The position numbers were made by a program, and so were the translations under genes. Below, piece after piece: positions 55,777 through 64,000 of a DNA stretch of 64,000 bases. A model generated the notes under the pieces. It was given only the letters and a program-made list of their open reading frames with translations. It was not told where the DNA came from and ran no database searches. Origin of the DNA: Stenotrophomonas acidaminiphila. Lineage in GTDB: Bacteria; Pseudomonadota; Gammaproteobacteria; Xanthomonadales; Xanthomonadaceae. Each line of letters begins with the position of its first letter. The first letter of the stretch is position 1. The DNA lies in contig NZ_LDJO01000033.1 of the NCBI RefSeq assembly GCF_001431595.1, positions 1 through 64,000 on the forward strand, read 5' to 3'.

Positions 55777-55872
55777 GCGTCCCGTCCGGCGCGCGTGGCC
55801 GGGCGGCAGCAGGACGCCACTGGCCTAGAATGGCCGGGCGAACAGGGCGGGACAGGTCGTGGGGAAGCACTG

Positions 55873-56628
55873 ATGCAGGTGGATGGGGAACGGCCGGCAG
55901 GCGATGCCGGTTGCCGGCTGGATGGCGTACGGATCTGGGTCGTCGAAGATGATCCCGAGTGGCGCGGCATGGTGGTCGAGGAACTCGAGTACCACGGCGC
56001 CGACGTGCGCGGCATCGACAGCGTCGAGGCGCTCTACCGCGAACTGGCGGTGGACCGGTGCGACATCCTCGTGCTGGATGTCGGCCTGCCTGGCGAGGAT
56101 GGATTGAGCGCCACCGGCCACCTGCGGCGGATGGATGGCATGGGCATCGTGCTGGTCACCGGGCGCAGCGGCACCGCGGACATGGCGCACGGGCTCTCGC
56201 TCGGTGCCGATGTCTACCTGCCCAAGCCGCTGGAGCTGCCGGTGCTGGTGGCTGCGCTGCACAGCCTGCACCGGCGCATGTCGCAGTCCTCGCCGGCCGT
56301 GGTTGCCCCCGGCGAGGCCGTCGCCGCATGGAACCTGCGCTCGGACGGATGGGACCTGCATGCCCCCAATGGCAAGGTGCTGACCCTGACCGCGGCCGAA
56401 CGCGGCTTCCTGCGCGAACTGTTCGCCGTTCCCGGCGAGGCGGTCGACCGCGAGCGGCTCATCGCCGCGGTCACCGACCAGCCCTGGGATTTCGACCCGC
56501 ATCGGCTGGAGGTGCTGGTGCACCGCCTGCGCACCCGGGCGCGCAACGCCACCGGCATTGTGCTGCCGGTGCGCGCGCTGCGCGGTATGGGCTACATGCT
56601 GGTCTCCGAGCCGATCCCCGCCGCCTGA
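55873..56628 (+). CDS. Response regulator 1, OmpR/PhoB type (orphan, tandem paralogue)
   Basis: A 251-residue transcription factor. The receiver domain (about residues 18-130) has the acidic pair in 'VVEDDPEW', the phosphoacceptor Asp in 'LVLDVGLPGEDGL', the switch Thr in 'LVTGRSG' and Lys in 'YLPKPLE'. A winged-helix Trans_reg_C domain follows (about residues 165-245), with 'DPHRLEVLVHRLRTR' as the recognition helix region. The ribosome site GGGGAAG supports the start at 55873. No histidine kinase lies next door, so its sensor is unknown. It is 150 bp from a close copy. Confidence 0.93.
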   Translation: MQVDGERPAGDAGCRLDGVRIWVVEDDPEWRGMVVEELEYHGADVRGIDSVEALYRELAVDRCDILVLDVGLPGEDGLSATGHLRRMDGMGIVLVTGRSGTADMAHGLSLGADVYLPKPLELPVLVAALHSLHRRMSQSSPAVVAPGEAVAAWNLRSDGWDLHAPNGKVLTLTAAERGFLRELFAVPGEAVDRERLIAAVTDQPWDFDPHRLEVLVHRLRTRARNATGIVLPVRALRGMGYMLVSEPIPAA

Positions 56629-56670
56629 AGGCGAAAACCGGCTTCCGCCAGCCGGCGCGTGTGAATTCCG

Positions 56671-56723
56671 GAGAGCAACGGAGATTTTTTGATACTGCCG
56701 CGTTGCCGGCAGCTGTCGAGAAT
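56671..56723 (+). promoter_or_regulatory. Conserved promoter/operator element before response regulator 2
   Basis: GAGAGCAAC (56671-56679), then TACTGCC (56693-56699), 12 unmatched bases, and GCTGTCGAGAAT (56712-56723). The last two blocks recur with identical 31-bp total span before the giant surface-protein gene (57602-57632). GAGAAT may be a -10 element and GAGAGCAAC an activator site. Confidence 0.6.
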
Positions 56724-56778
56724 CCAACCCCGACGCCGCGGCCACGCATCGTGTGGCCGGCGTGCATGGGGACCGGTA

Positions 56779-57531
56779 TTGGAAACGAAACAGGAAACGC
56801 CGCCGGCATGCGCGCCGCAGTCGTTGCAGGGCATGCGCATCTGGGTGGTGGAGGACGACCCGGAGTGGTGTGCGCTGGTGGTCGATGAACTCGTGCGGCA
56901 GGGCGCGGCGGCCCGCGGCATGGGCAGTGCCGAAGCCCTTTACCGCGAACTGGCGGTGGCCACCTGCGACATCGTCGTGCTCGACATCATGTTGCCGGGC
57001 GAGGACGGACTGAGCGCGACCCGTCACCTGCGCCGCACCGGCGACATGGGCATCGTGCTGGTCACCGGGCGCGGCAGCGCCGCCGACATGGCGCATGGCC
57101 TGTCGATGGGGGCCGATGTCTACCTGCCCAAGCCGCTGGAACTGCCGGTGCTGGTGGCGGCCCTGCACAGCCTGCACCGGCGCATGGCGGCCGGTGGCGG
57201 TACGGCGGCCGACCCGGCGGCGGAGCCTGCCGGCAATGGCTGGAGCCTGCGCGCGGGTGGCTGGGAGCTGTGGTCGCCCGATGGCCAGGCCCTGGCCTTG
57301 TCGACAGCCGAGCGGGCGCTGCTGCACGAACTGCTCTCATGCCCCGGCACGCCCGTGGGCCGCGAACGGCTGATCGCCGCGCTCACGCCCACGCCGTGGG
57401 ATTTCGACCCGCACCGGCTGGAAGTGCTGCTGCACCGCCTGCGCGCGCGCGTCCGTGGCGCCACCCGGCTGACCCTGCCGGTACGCGCCCTGCGTGGCCT
57501 GGGGTATCTGTGGGTACCCACGCAATCCTGA
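56779..57531 (+). CDS. Response regulator 2, OmpR/PhoB type (orphan, paralogue of the preceding gene)
   Basis: A 250-residue paralogue of response regulator 1, similar along most of its length; both share long identical blocks such as 'YLPKPLELPVLVAALHSLHRRM' and 'DFDPHRLEVL'. Receiver key residues are present: 'VVEDDPEW', 'VVLDIMLPGEDGL', 'LVTGRGS' and 'YLPKPLE'. The start is probably a TTG at 56779, because GGGGA lies 6 nt upstream, as in the first copy; the first ATG (56833) would cut the 18-residue N-terminal extension. It stands directly before the giant surface-protein gene. Confidence 0.9.
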   Translation: METKQETPPACAPQSLQGMRIWVVEDDPEWCALVVDELVRQGAAARGMGSAEALYRELAVATCDIVVLDIMLPGEDGLSATRHLRRTGDMGIVLVTGRGSAADMAHGLSMGADVYLPKPLELPVLVAALHSLHRRMAAGGGTAADPAAEPAGNGWSLRAGGWELWSPDGQALALSTAERALLHELLSCPGTPVGRERLIAALTPTPWDFDPHRLEVLLHRLRARVRGATRLTLPVRALRGLGYLWVPTQS

Positions 57532-57569
57532 TTCCGGCCGGCCCGATGCGTGCCGCCGCACGACGCTTT

Positions 57570-57632
57570 GAGAGCAACTGTGAGCAAGCGTCAGGAACTG
57601 CTACTGCCTTGCCAGCGCGGGCTGTCGAGAAT
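57570..57632 (+). promoter_or_regulatory. Conserved promoter/operator element before the giant surface-protein gene
   Basis: Two 10-bp-spaced direct repeats, GAGAGCAACT and GTGAGCAAGC (57570-57589), precede TACTGCC (57602-57608) and GCTGTCGAGAAT (57621-57632). The same TACTGCC and GCTGTCGAGAAT blocks at the same spacing stand before response regulator 2. Ten-base direct repeats are what OmpR-type regulators usually bind. The GAGAGCAAC site is 10 bp further upstream here than in the other copy, one helical turn. Confidence 0.6.
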
Positions 57633-57756
57633 GCGGCCCGAATGCCCTGACCGGGTGTTCCGCGCTTGCCCGCAACGGCAGGCACCGACGACACGCAAGG
57701 CCCGGGCCGCCAGGCAGCCGGGTGGGGCGCAACAGCTGCAACGCAGGGGAAAACCC

Positions 57757-60700
57757 GTGTACCAAACTCACGATCAGGCCGCTCGCGCGATGTCTTCGCG
57801 CGCGCATGCAAATGGATTTGCCGTCCGCGCAATGAAGCTCGCCGGCCTGTTGGCCGCGGTCGGATTCATGGCGCCGGCCGCCAACGCCGCCGTGACCGCG
57901 ACGCAGGTGACCACGGCCGCGGACATCGGCATCGGCCAGGACGTGAACGTCACGGTCGACTGGACGCGTACCAGTGCCGGCGGCGACACCATCACGGTCG
58001 TCATCCCCGCCCAGCTCGGTGCCAACCCGCCCGCGCCCCCGGCAGGTTGTACCTACACCGCACCGAACATGGTGTGTTCGACCACCGCCGGCAGCAGCGG
58101 CACGGTGACGTTCCCGGTGCGCGGCGTGACCGCCGGCGGTTTCAACCTGACCGCCACCGGCACCTCGGGTCCGTCCGCCGCCTTCTCCGGCAACGTGCGC
58201 AACGCCGGCGACCTCACCGTGGGCAAGGCCATGACCGTGCCGGCGAGCGGCAGCCCGCTGACCGGTGGCAACAGCACCTTCCGGCTGACCCCGAACATCG
58301 CCGCCGGCGGCAACAACGTGCCGGTGGGCGGCAGCATCGTCATCACCGACAACCTGCCGGACAGCGCGGCCACGGGCTTCGTGGCGACGGCAATCAACTT
58401 CGGTGGCCCGCTGACGCCGTCGTGCACCGCGGTGGCCACGGCCAACAGCAGCCGCGTACTGACCTGTACCTATACCGCCGGCGGCTCGGCGATCACCGCC
58501 GCGCAGCTCAACAGCAGCTGGATCGAGGTCAGTGGCACCACCCGCAGCTACGGCAGCTTCGTCAACACGGCGTCCATCAGTTCCGCCAATACGCTCTATA
58601 TCGACCTGGCCGCGGGCAACAACACCACCAGCCTCAACTACAACACCGAGCCGGCCACCGACCTGGCGGCGACCATCAGCAGCTCGCTGAGCAACAGCTC
58701 GGCCTCGCCCTCGTCGGGCCTGAGCAACCAGACCATCACCCTGGGTGTGACCAACAACGGCCCCATGGCGTCGGCCGCCGGTGCCGTGATCGAGACCATC
58801 GTTCCGGCCGGTTTCACCATCGGTGCACTGCCGCCGGGTTGTACCTCCGTGCCGGCCAGCAGCCTGACCATCGCCCCGCCGGTGAGCGGCGGCACCCAGA
58901 CCGGAACCTGGAACGGCACCAAGGTCAGCTGCATCGCGGGCGCGTTGAACGTGGGCGTGTCCGCCTCGTTCGTCATACCGGTGACGCTGGACAACGTGCG
59001 CCGCACCGGCGAGTACCTGCCCGCCGTGCTGACCCTGCCGCCCGGACAGGATGATGGCCAGCCGAACAACAACAGCGCCACCCGCCGTTACTGGATGGCG
59101 CCGTCGGCGGCCGACCTGGGGCTGAGCAAGAGCAAGCCGGCCAAGGTGGCACCGGGACAGACCATCAGCACCACCCTGACCGTCACCAACCGTGGTCCGG
59201 AAACGGTCAGCTGGAGCGCCTCGCAGCCGCTGCGCGTGGTGGACTGGCTGGATCCGCGCGAAATCACCAATGCCTCGGTCACCGCCACCAACGGCTGGGT
59301 GTGCACCGTCACCCCGGCCTCGCCGCGAACCGATGGCGCCAACCCCGCGCAGACGACGCAGGTCTCGTGCGAGCTGCCCGTCCCCGGCACCATGAGCGTC
59401 GGCCAGTCGCGTTCCTTCAGCTTCGCCCACACCATCGCCGACGCCGCGACCCTGGGGCCCAACCCGGTAACGTTGACCAACATCGCCTGTACCGGCAGCG
59501 AGGTGCTGCGCCTGCTGGGGCTGGACGCGACCAACGGCCCGCAGCCGGCAGACCCCGAGGATGCCGGCGCGACCGGCGGCATCGCCGAGAACGGTACCAA
59601 CGGCCAGGACTGCCAGGCCGCCAACGGCATCGGCACCACCATCGAAGACGTCCGCGTGGGCATCCGCAAGGAGTCCTCCGTGGACGGCACCACCTGGCAC
59701 GATGACGTCGCCGACGCGCCGACGCTGGCCGCCGCCGACAACGACATGCACTGGCGGATGACCATCACCACCGCCGCGGCGCAGGCGACGATCCCGAACC
59801 TGCAGGTGAAGGACGTCTACAACGGCCTGATGCGGGCCATCGGGCAGACGCCGAACTACGTCACGCCGAACATCAGTTTCACCTACGACCTGAGCCAGGC
59901 CACGGGCGCAACGCACAGCTGCCCCGCCAGTATTTCCGGCAATCCAAACTCGTACGGCCAGGGCGGCAGTACCGTCGAGTCCGGCAGTACCTACGAGCAG
60001 ACCTGCAATTTCAGCAACGTGCCGGCCGGCGCCACCATCGTGGTCACGGCCACGCTGTCGCGCCCGCTGGGGGCGCCCACCGGCCAGCTGAACAACACCG
60101 CCACGCTGGATTCGACCAACGCGTTCCTGAAGGACCTGTCCGGCGGCAACGTGATGAGCGACAGCGCGCGGGTGCTGGTGCTGCCGCGTGCCGACGTGGC
60201 CATGACCAGCAAGACGGTCACGACCAGCATCCCGGCCAGCGGCGGCAACAATCCGATGGCATCGGTCGGCGAGACCGTGCTGTTCACCCTGGTCGCCCGC
60301 AACCAGGGCCAGGACCACATCGCCGCCGGCAACTTCCGTATCACCGACAGCCTGTTCACCGGTGCGGCGACGCTGGCGACGCCGGCCTTCGAGGTGCTGG
60401 AAGTCAAGCCGGCCGATGCGGCCAAGATGAGCTGCGCGGCCAGCAACCTGGCCAGCGGTTCCATTTCCTGCGTCAACGTCACGACCATCTCCCGCCATGA
60501 AGTGCAGACGGTCACCGTGCGTGCGCGCGTCAAGAAGCCGCCGAGCTACACCGGCGCGCTGGGCGACAAGCTGTACGAGAACGTCACCAACACCGCCCAG
60601 GTCCATCTGGACAACATGTGCGAGTACCGTTTCGACGGGGTCGCCAACTCCAGCGCCTGTGGCGACGCCAACGCGCAGGCGAACAACACCGCCTCGGCCG

Positions 60701-63700
60701 TGTTCGACGTCACCGTGCCGTCGTTCGACCTGCAGCAGGGCAAGGTGCCGGTGTTCCCCGCCGGGCAGAGCGAGTTCCGCGCCGGCGACGACCTGCGCTA
60801 CCGCTTCAGCGTCCGCAACGCCGGCCCGTCGATCGCCGAAAACATCGAAATGACCGACACCCTGACGGTGCCGTCCGGGTTCAGCCTGGTGCTGCAGGGC
60901 ACGCCGCAGAACATGAACGCGGGCGCGGCAAGCGCCGGCTACACCCTGGCCAGCAAGACCGTTGCCTGTACCCAGGCATCACCGAACGCCGCGACGGTGT
61001 GTAGCTTCGGCACGCTGGACGTGAACGAGGAAGTGAACTTCGAACTGGTGTTCCGGCCCACCGGCGTGTCCACCGCCCCGGTGATCTTCGGCAATGCCGT
61101 GCACGTCTGCGCGGACGAGACCAACAGTTACGAATCCTCCGGCAAGTGCACCGCCGATCCGCTCCAGGCCGGCAACAACCTGGCCGCGATCAACAACGTG
61201 CTGTTCCCGAGCACCGACCTGGAAGTGGTGAGCAAGACCGCCATGGTCTCGCCGGTCGACGTCGGCCAGGCCGTGCCGTGGCAGATCGTGCTGCGCAACA
61301 ACGGCATTTCCACCTCCACCCAGATGCGCGTGGTGGATACGCTGCCGTCCGGCTTCGAGTGGATTCCCGGCACCGCCCCGGGCGTGGGTACCGCCACCAG
61401 TGGCGCCACGCTGGCCGCGGCCGGCGGCACCCTGGCCGTGCAGCCCGGCCCGCCGGCGCCGGACGCGGCGGACGTCTGCTATGTCTCCAACGGCGTCGCC
61501 AGCGTCACCAGCGCGACCCCGGTGCAGCAGGTGACCTGCCACGTCAACGGCAATTTCCCGGCGGGCAGTGGCTACACCCTGACCCTGCATGCGCGTCCCA
61601 AGGCGGGCGTGTATGCCGGGCCGTGGCTGACCGACGTGGACAACCACGCGGCCGTGCAGCCGGGCAAGGACGCGGCCAACGAGGACCTGGCCAAGGACAG
61701 CAATCCGAACAACAACGAGCAGGACGGCCCGGTGCAGGTGCGCAATGCCAGCATCGGCGGCCGCGTGTTCATCGACCAGAACAACAACGGCGATACCGAC
61801 GCCGGCGACAACGGCCTGGCCAACGTCAGCGTGCGCCTGACCGGTACCGACGTCTATGGCAACGCGATCGACGTCACCGTCACCACCGATGGCAACGGCG
61901 ACTACGTGTTCAACGGGCTGGCGCCGTCCGATGCCGCCGGTTACACCATCAACCAGGACCAGAGCACCGTGTCCGGTGGCTACAACAACGGCCTGCCGCA
62001 GCCCAACAGCACGCGTACCGTGCGCAACGGCACCAGTACCGGCGTGACCGACAAGGGCAGCGCCGGCATCGTGGCCAGCGGTGGCGTCATCAGCGGGGTG
62101 GTGCTCGGCAGCGGCGGCCAGGGCGTGCAGTTCGACTTCCCGGAAGTCACCCTGTACACGCTGTCCGGCCACGTGTTCCTGGACAAGAACGTCAACGACG
62201 TGCGCGACCCGGCCACGGATGAGCCCATCGCCGGCGCCACCCTGGAACTGCTGGAGCTGGTCGGCGGCGACTACGTGCCCGTCACCGGTCCGACCGGGAC
62301 CGCGCTCACCGACGCCAATGGTTTCTACAAGTTCGTCGGCCTGGACCCGGCCAAGACCTATGCCGTGCGCGAAGTGCTGCCGGCCGGCCACCTGAACCGG
62401 CCCAGCGCGGTGAAGCCCGGTACCTGCGGCGGTGCCGGCTGCAGCGCCGGCAGCGCGCAGACCGGCGTGGCCGGCGACGCGCCGACCACCGACCGCATCA
62501 GCGGCATCCGCCTGACCGGCAACGGCGAGAACTACGACTTCGGCGAACAGGAAGGCGCCGAGATCCACGGCCGCGTGTTCATGGATTACGACAACGACGG
62601 CGTGCAGAACGGCAGCGACGGCGGCATCGGTGGCCAGACCATCGAGCTGCGCAACGCGGGCGGCACGGTGGTCGCCACCACGACGACCGCCAATGACGGC
62701 ACGTTCTCGTTCACCCAGCTGCTGCCGGGCACCTACACCCTGCACCAGCCGAACCAGCCGGCGGGCACCGCCAACGGCATCACCACCGAAGGAACGGTAG
62801 GCGGTATCGCCACCGGCACCGCGACCGGCGTGAACACCACCCCGTCGCAGATCACCGGCATCACCGTGGCCCCGGGCCAGAAGTCGCTGGAGAACCTGTT
62901 CGCCGAGATCCCGACCCGCAGCACCATCGCCGGCCGGGTGTGGATGGACAACAACGACAACGGCGTGATCGACACGGGCGAGCAGGGCATCGGCGGCATC
63001 ACGGTCGAGCTGTCCGGCACCGACGTCAATGGCAACGCGGTCACCCGCACCACCACCACCGGCAACGACGGCGGCTACCTGTTCGCCGACCTGCCGGCGG
63101 GCACCTATGCCGTCACCGAGCCGAACCAGCCGCCGCTGACGCTCAACGGCCAGACGGTGCCGGGCAACATCGGCGGCGTGCCGCTGGCGGGCGCCACCGC
63201 GACCGGCAAGGCCACCACGCCGTCGGCGATCGGCAACATCGTGCTGGGCGAGAACCAGCACGCGGTGCAGAACAACTTCGGCGAGATCCCGATGAACGGC
63301 TCCATCGCCGGGCGGGTGTGGCTGGACCGCAACAACGATGGCGTCATCTCGGTCGGCGAGAACGGCATCGCCGGCGTGACCGTGCGCCTGACCGGCACCG
63401 ATGCCCAGGGCAACCCGGTGGTGGCCGAGGTGCGTACCGATGAGAACGGCTACTACCTGTTCGACGGACTGGCGCCGGGCACCTATGCCGTGACCGAGCC
63501 GGAACAGCCGGCAGGCACGTTCAACGGCCGTACCCGTGCCGGCAGCCACGGTGGCGACGCCACCGCGGTGACCACCACGCCGTCGGCGATCAGCGGCATC
63601 GTGCTGGGCGCCAACGAACACTCGGTGGCCAACAACTTCGGCGAGATCCCGCCGGCATCCATCGCCGGCCAGGTGTGGTACGACGACAACGACAACGGGC

Positions 63701-64000
63701 GCATCGACGCCGGTGAAACCGGCATCCCCGGCCAGGAGATCGTGCTGGAGGGCGTCGACGACCTCGGCAACCCGGTCCGCACCACGGTCGTCACCGACGG
63801 CGATGGCCGCTACCACTTCCCGAACCTGCGCCCGGGCCGCTACAAGGTGACCCAGCCCAACCAGCCGCCGCAGACGCAGAGCGGGCAGACGGTGCCGGGT
63901 ACCACCGGTGGCGACGGCACGCCGAAGAGCGAGCCGGTTTCGGTCATCAGCTGGCTGACGCTGGAGCCGGGCATCCACTCGCAGTCCAACAACTTCGGCG
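57757..64000 (+). CDS. Giant secreted surface protein with DUF11-like and SdrD-B-like repeats (3' end outside window)
   Basis: The frame opens with GTG at 57757 behind a good ribosome site (AGGGGAAAA) and has no stop before the window edge, so at least 2,081 residues are encoded. The signal peptide is long: a polar stretch of about 26 residues, then 'KLAGLLAAVGFMAPAANA', cleaved near residue 44. Residues of about 150-1,320 hold some six DUF11-like modules ('DLTVGKAMTV', 'DLGLSKSKPAKVAPGQ', 'DVAMTSKTV', 'DLEVVSKTAMV', each followed by NxGP-type turns). From residue 1,331 at least six SdrD-B-like repeats follow, each with 'G.VW.D.NNDG..D.GE.GI' calcium-loop patterns. It is probably an adhesin or matrix protein. 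The anchor is not visible. Confidence 0.9.
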   Translation, partial: MYQTHDQAARAMSSRAHANGFAVRAMKLAGLLAAVGFMAPAANAAVTATQVTTAADIGIGQDVNVTVDWTRTSAGGDTITVVIPAQLGANPPAPPAGCTYTAPNMVCSTTAGSSGTVTFPVRGVTAGGFNLTATGTSGPSAAFSGNVRNAGDLTVGKAMTVPASGSPLTGGNSTFRLTPNIAAGGNNVPVGGSIVITDNLPDSAATGFVATAINFGGPLTPSCTAVATANSSRVLTCTYTAGGSAITAAQLNSSWIEVSGTTRSYGSFVNTASISSANTLYIDLAAGNNTTSLNYNTEPATDLAATISSSLSNSSASPSSGLSNQTITLGVTNNGPMASAAGAVIETIVPAGFTIGALPPGCTSVPASSLTIAPPVSGGTQTGTWNGTKVSCIAGALNVGVSASFVIPVTLDNVRRTGEYLPAVLTLPPGQDDGQPNNNSATRRYWMAPSAADLGLSKSKPAKVAPGQTISTTLTVTNRGPETVSWSASQPLRVVDWLDPREITNASVTATNGWVCTVTPASPRTDGANPAQTTQVSCELPVPGTMSVGQSRSFSFAHTIADAATLGPNPVTLTNIACTGSEVLRLLGLDATNGPQPADPEDAGATGGIAENGTNGQDCQAANGIGTTIEDVRVGIRKESSVDGTTWHDDVADAPTLAAADNDMHWRMTITTAAAQATIPNLQVKDVYNGLMRAIGQTPNYVTPNISFTYDLSQATGATHSCPASISGNPNSYGQGGSTVESGSTYEQTCNFSNVPAGATIVVTATLSRPLGAPTGQLNNTATLDSTNAFLKDLSGGNVMSDSARVLVLPRADVAMTSKTVTTSIPASGGNNPMASVGETVLFTLVARNQGQDHIAAGNFRITDSLFTGAATLATPAFEVLEVKPADAAKMSCAASNLASGSISCVNVTTISRHEVQTVTVRARVKKPPSYTGALGDKLYENVTNTAQVHLDNMCEYRFDGVANSSACGDANAQANNTASAVFDVTVPSFDLQQGKVPVFPAGQSEFRAGDDLRYRFSVRNAGPSIAENIEMTDTLTVPSGFSLVLQGTPQNMNAGAASAGYTLASKTVACTQASPNAATVCSFGTLDVNEEVNFELVFRPTGVSTAPVIFGNAVHVCADETNSYESSGKCTADPLQAGNNLAAINNVLFPSTDLEVVSKTAMVSPVDVGQAVPWQIVLRNNGISTSTQMRVVDTLPSGFEWIPGTAPGVGTATSGATLAAAGGTLAVQPGPPAPDAADVCYVSNGVASVTSATPVQQVTCHVNGNFPAGSGYTLTLHARPKAGVYAGPWLTDVDNHAAVQPGKDAANEDLAKDSNPNNNEQDGPVQVRNASIGGRVFIDQNNNGDTDAGDNGLANVSVRLTGTDVYGNAIDVTVTTDGNGDYVFNGLAPSDAAGYTINQDQSTVSGGYNNGLPQPNSTRTVRNGTSTGVTDKGSAGIVASGGVISGVVLGSGGQGVQFDFPEVTLYTLSGHVFLDKNVNDVRDPATDEPIAGATLELLELVGGDYVPVTGPTGTALTDANGFYKFVGLDPAKTYAVREVLPAGHLNRPSAVKPGTCGGAGCSAGSAQTGVAGDAPTTDRISGIRLTGNGENYDFGEQEGAEIHGRVFMDYDNDGVQNGSDGGIGGQTIELRNAGGTVVATTTTANDGTFSFTQLLPGTYTLHQPNQPAGTANGITTEGTVGGIATGTATGVNTTPSQITGITVAPGQKSLENLFAEIPTRSTIAGRVWMDNNDNGVIDTGEQGIGGITVELSGTDVNGNAVTRTTTTGNDGGYLFADLPAGTYAVTEPNQPPLTLNGQTVPGNIGGVPLAGATATGKATTPSAIGNIVLGENQHAVQNNFGEIPMNGSIAGRVWLDRNNDGVISVGENGIAGVTVRLTGTDAQGNPVVAEVRTDENGYYLFDGLAPGTYAVTEPEQPAGTFNGRTRAGSHGGDATAVTTTPSAISGIVLGANEHSVANNFGEIPPASIAGQVWYDDNDNGRIDAGETGIPGQEIVLEGVDDLGNPVRTTVVTDGDGRYHFPNLRPGRYKVTQPNQPPQTQSGQTVPGTTGGDGTPKSEPVSVISWLTLEPGIHSQSNNFG
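61750..64000 (+). repeat. SdrD-B-like repeat array inside the giant surface-protein gene
   Basis: Repeat units begin near 61750, 62161, 62560, 62920, 63301 and 63658, with periods of about 360-410 bp. Each encodes a beta-sandwich module beginning (S)IAGRVW-type, a calcium-loop such as 'DNNDNGVIDTGEQGI', a 'GTYAVTEPNQP' turn and, in the last three, an 'xNNFGEIP' end. The last unit is cut by the window edge. The last three copies are the most alike, which suggests recent duplication of that part. Confidence 0.85.

Noticed and set aside
55826-55831. TAGAAT as -10 element of response regulator 1
   Set aside because: It fits the -10 consensus, but no credible -35 lies at the right distance, so it was not listed as a promoter.
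57601-63978. Two minus-strand frames of about 1,000 codons each opposite the giant surface gene
   Set aside because: They are shadows of the repetitive plus-strand gene. Their apparent repeats mirror its repeats, and they lack ribosome sites.

Overview
The window is GC-rich, densely packed gammaproteobacterial chromosome. Gene content and order (glyQ-glyS, tamA-tamB, hemH beside tatABC, TonB-dependent receptors, an S46 dipeptidyl-peptidase like DAP BII, class A acid phosphatase, OpgD with a twin-arginine signal) point to the Xanthomonadaceae, probably Pseudoxanthomonas, Stenotrophomonas or a relative. The genus is an inference. No tRNA, rRNA, prophage, insertion sequence or CRISPR array was seen.

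Layout. 1-2.3 kb: tail of a probable CobN/HmuS-like chelatase, an ExbB/TolQ-like protein, a DUF2149 (ExbD-like) protein and a signal-peptide beta-barrel porin, which together look like an energised outer-membrane uptake module. 2.3-10.7 kb: patatin lipoprotein, DUF4234-like membrane protein, AIM24-type protein, a chemoreceptor behind a near-perfect sigma-28 promoter, GH18 glycosidase, PAP2 acid phosphatase and a lone ABC ATPase. 10.8-20.2 kb: fatty acid desaturase with an overlapping EF-hand protein, mutM, opgD, sugar MFS transporter, tdk, rep and a GNAT acetyltransferase. 20.4-27.2 kb: yceH, HAD acid phosphatase-pyrF, lipoprotein-plsB, a small L7/L12-like membrane protein and a YdcH protein. 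27.2-31.3 kb: TonB receptor translationally coupled to a secreted PHP-type metallohydrolase. 31.4-38.6 kb: ttcA, rdgC, ygjP-like protease, hemH-alpha/beta hydrolase, SYLF protein and tatABC. 38.7-45.4 kb: BPSS1780 membrane protein, glutamine amidotransferase, GspE-type ATPase and glyQS. 45.36-46.36 kb: a scar where a TPR gene and a TonB receptor gene, both broken, meet head on. 46.4-57.5 kb: tamAB, a BNR-repeat lipoprotein with a Cys cluster, an S46 peptidase and two tandem paralogous response regulators without a kinase.

57.76 kb to the end of the window: one reading frame of more than 2,080 codons, open at the right edge. It encodes a secreted protein of DUF11-like modules followed by at least six SdrD-B-like repeats. 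A conserved DNA element lies before both the second response regulator and this gene, so the two regulators and the giant surface protein may form one regulatory unit; this is the most interesting part of the window.

Many genes overlap by 1-4 bases (ATGA, TGATG or GTGA), which marks coupled pairs: desaturase/EF-hand, HAD phosphatase/pyrF, lipoprotein/plsB, TonB receptor/PHP, hemH/hydrolase, GspE/amidotransferase, glyQ/glyS, tatB/tatC and tamA/tamB. Several housekeeping genes have a -10-like hexamer ending 6-7 nt before the start codon and no Shine-Dalgarno sequence, which suggests leaderless transcripts. Very long open frames opposite real genes are a by-product of high GC and were discarded.
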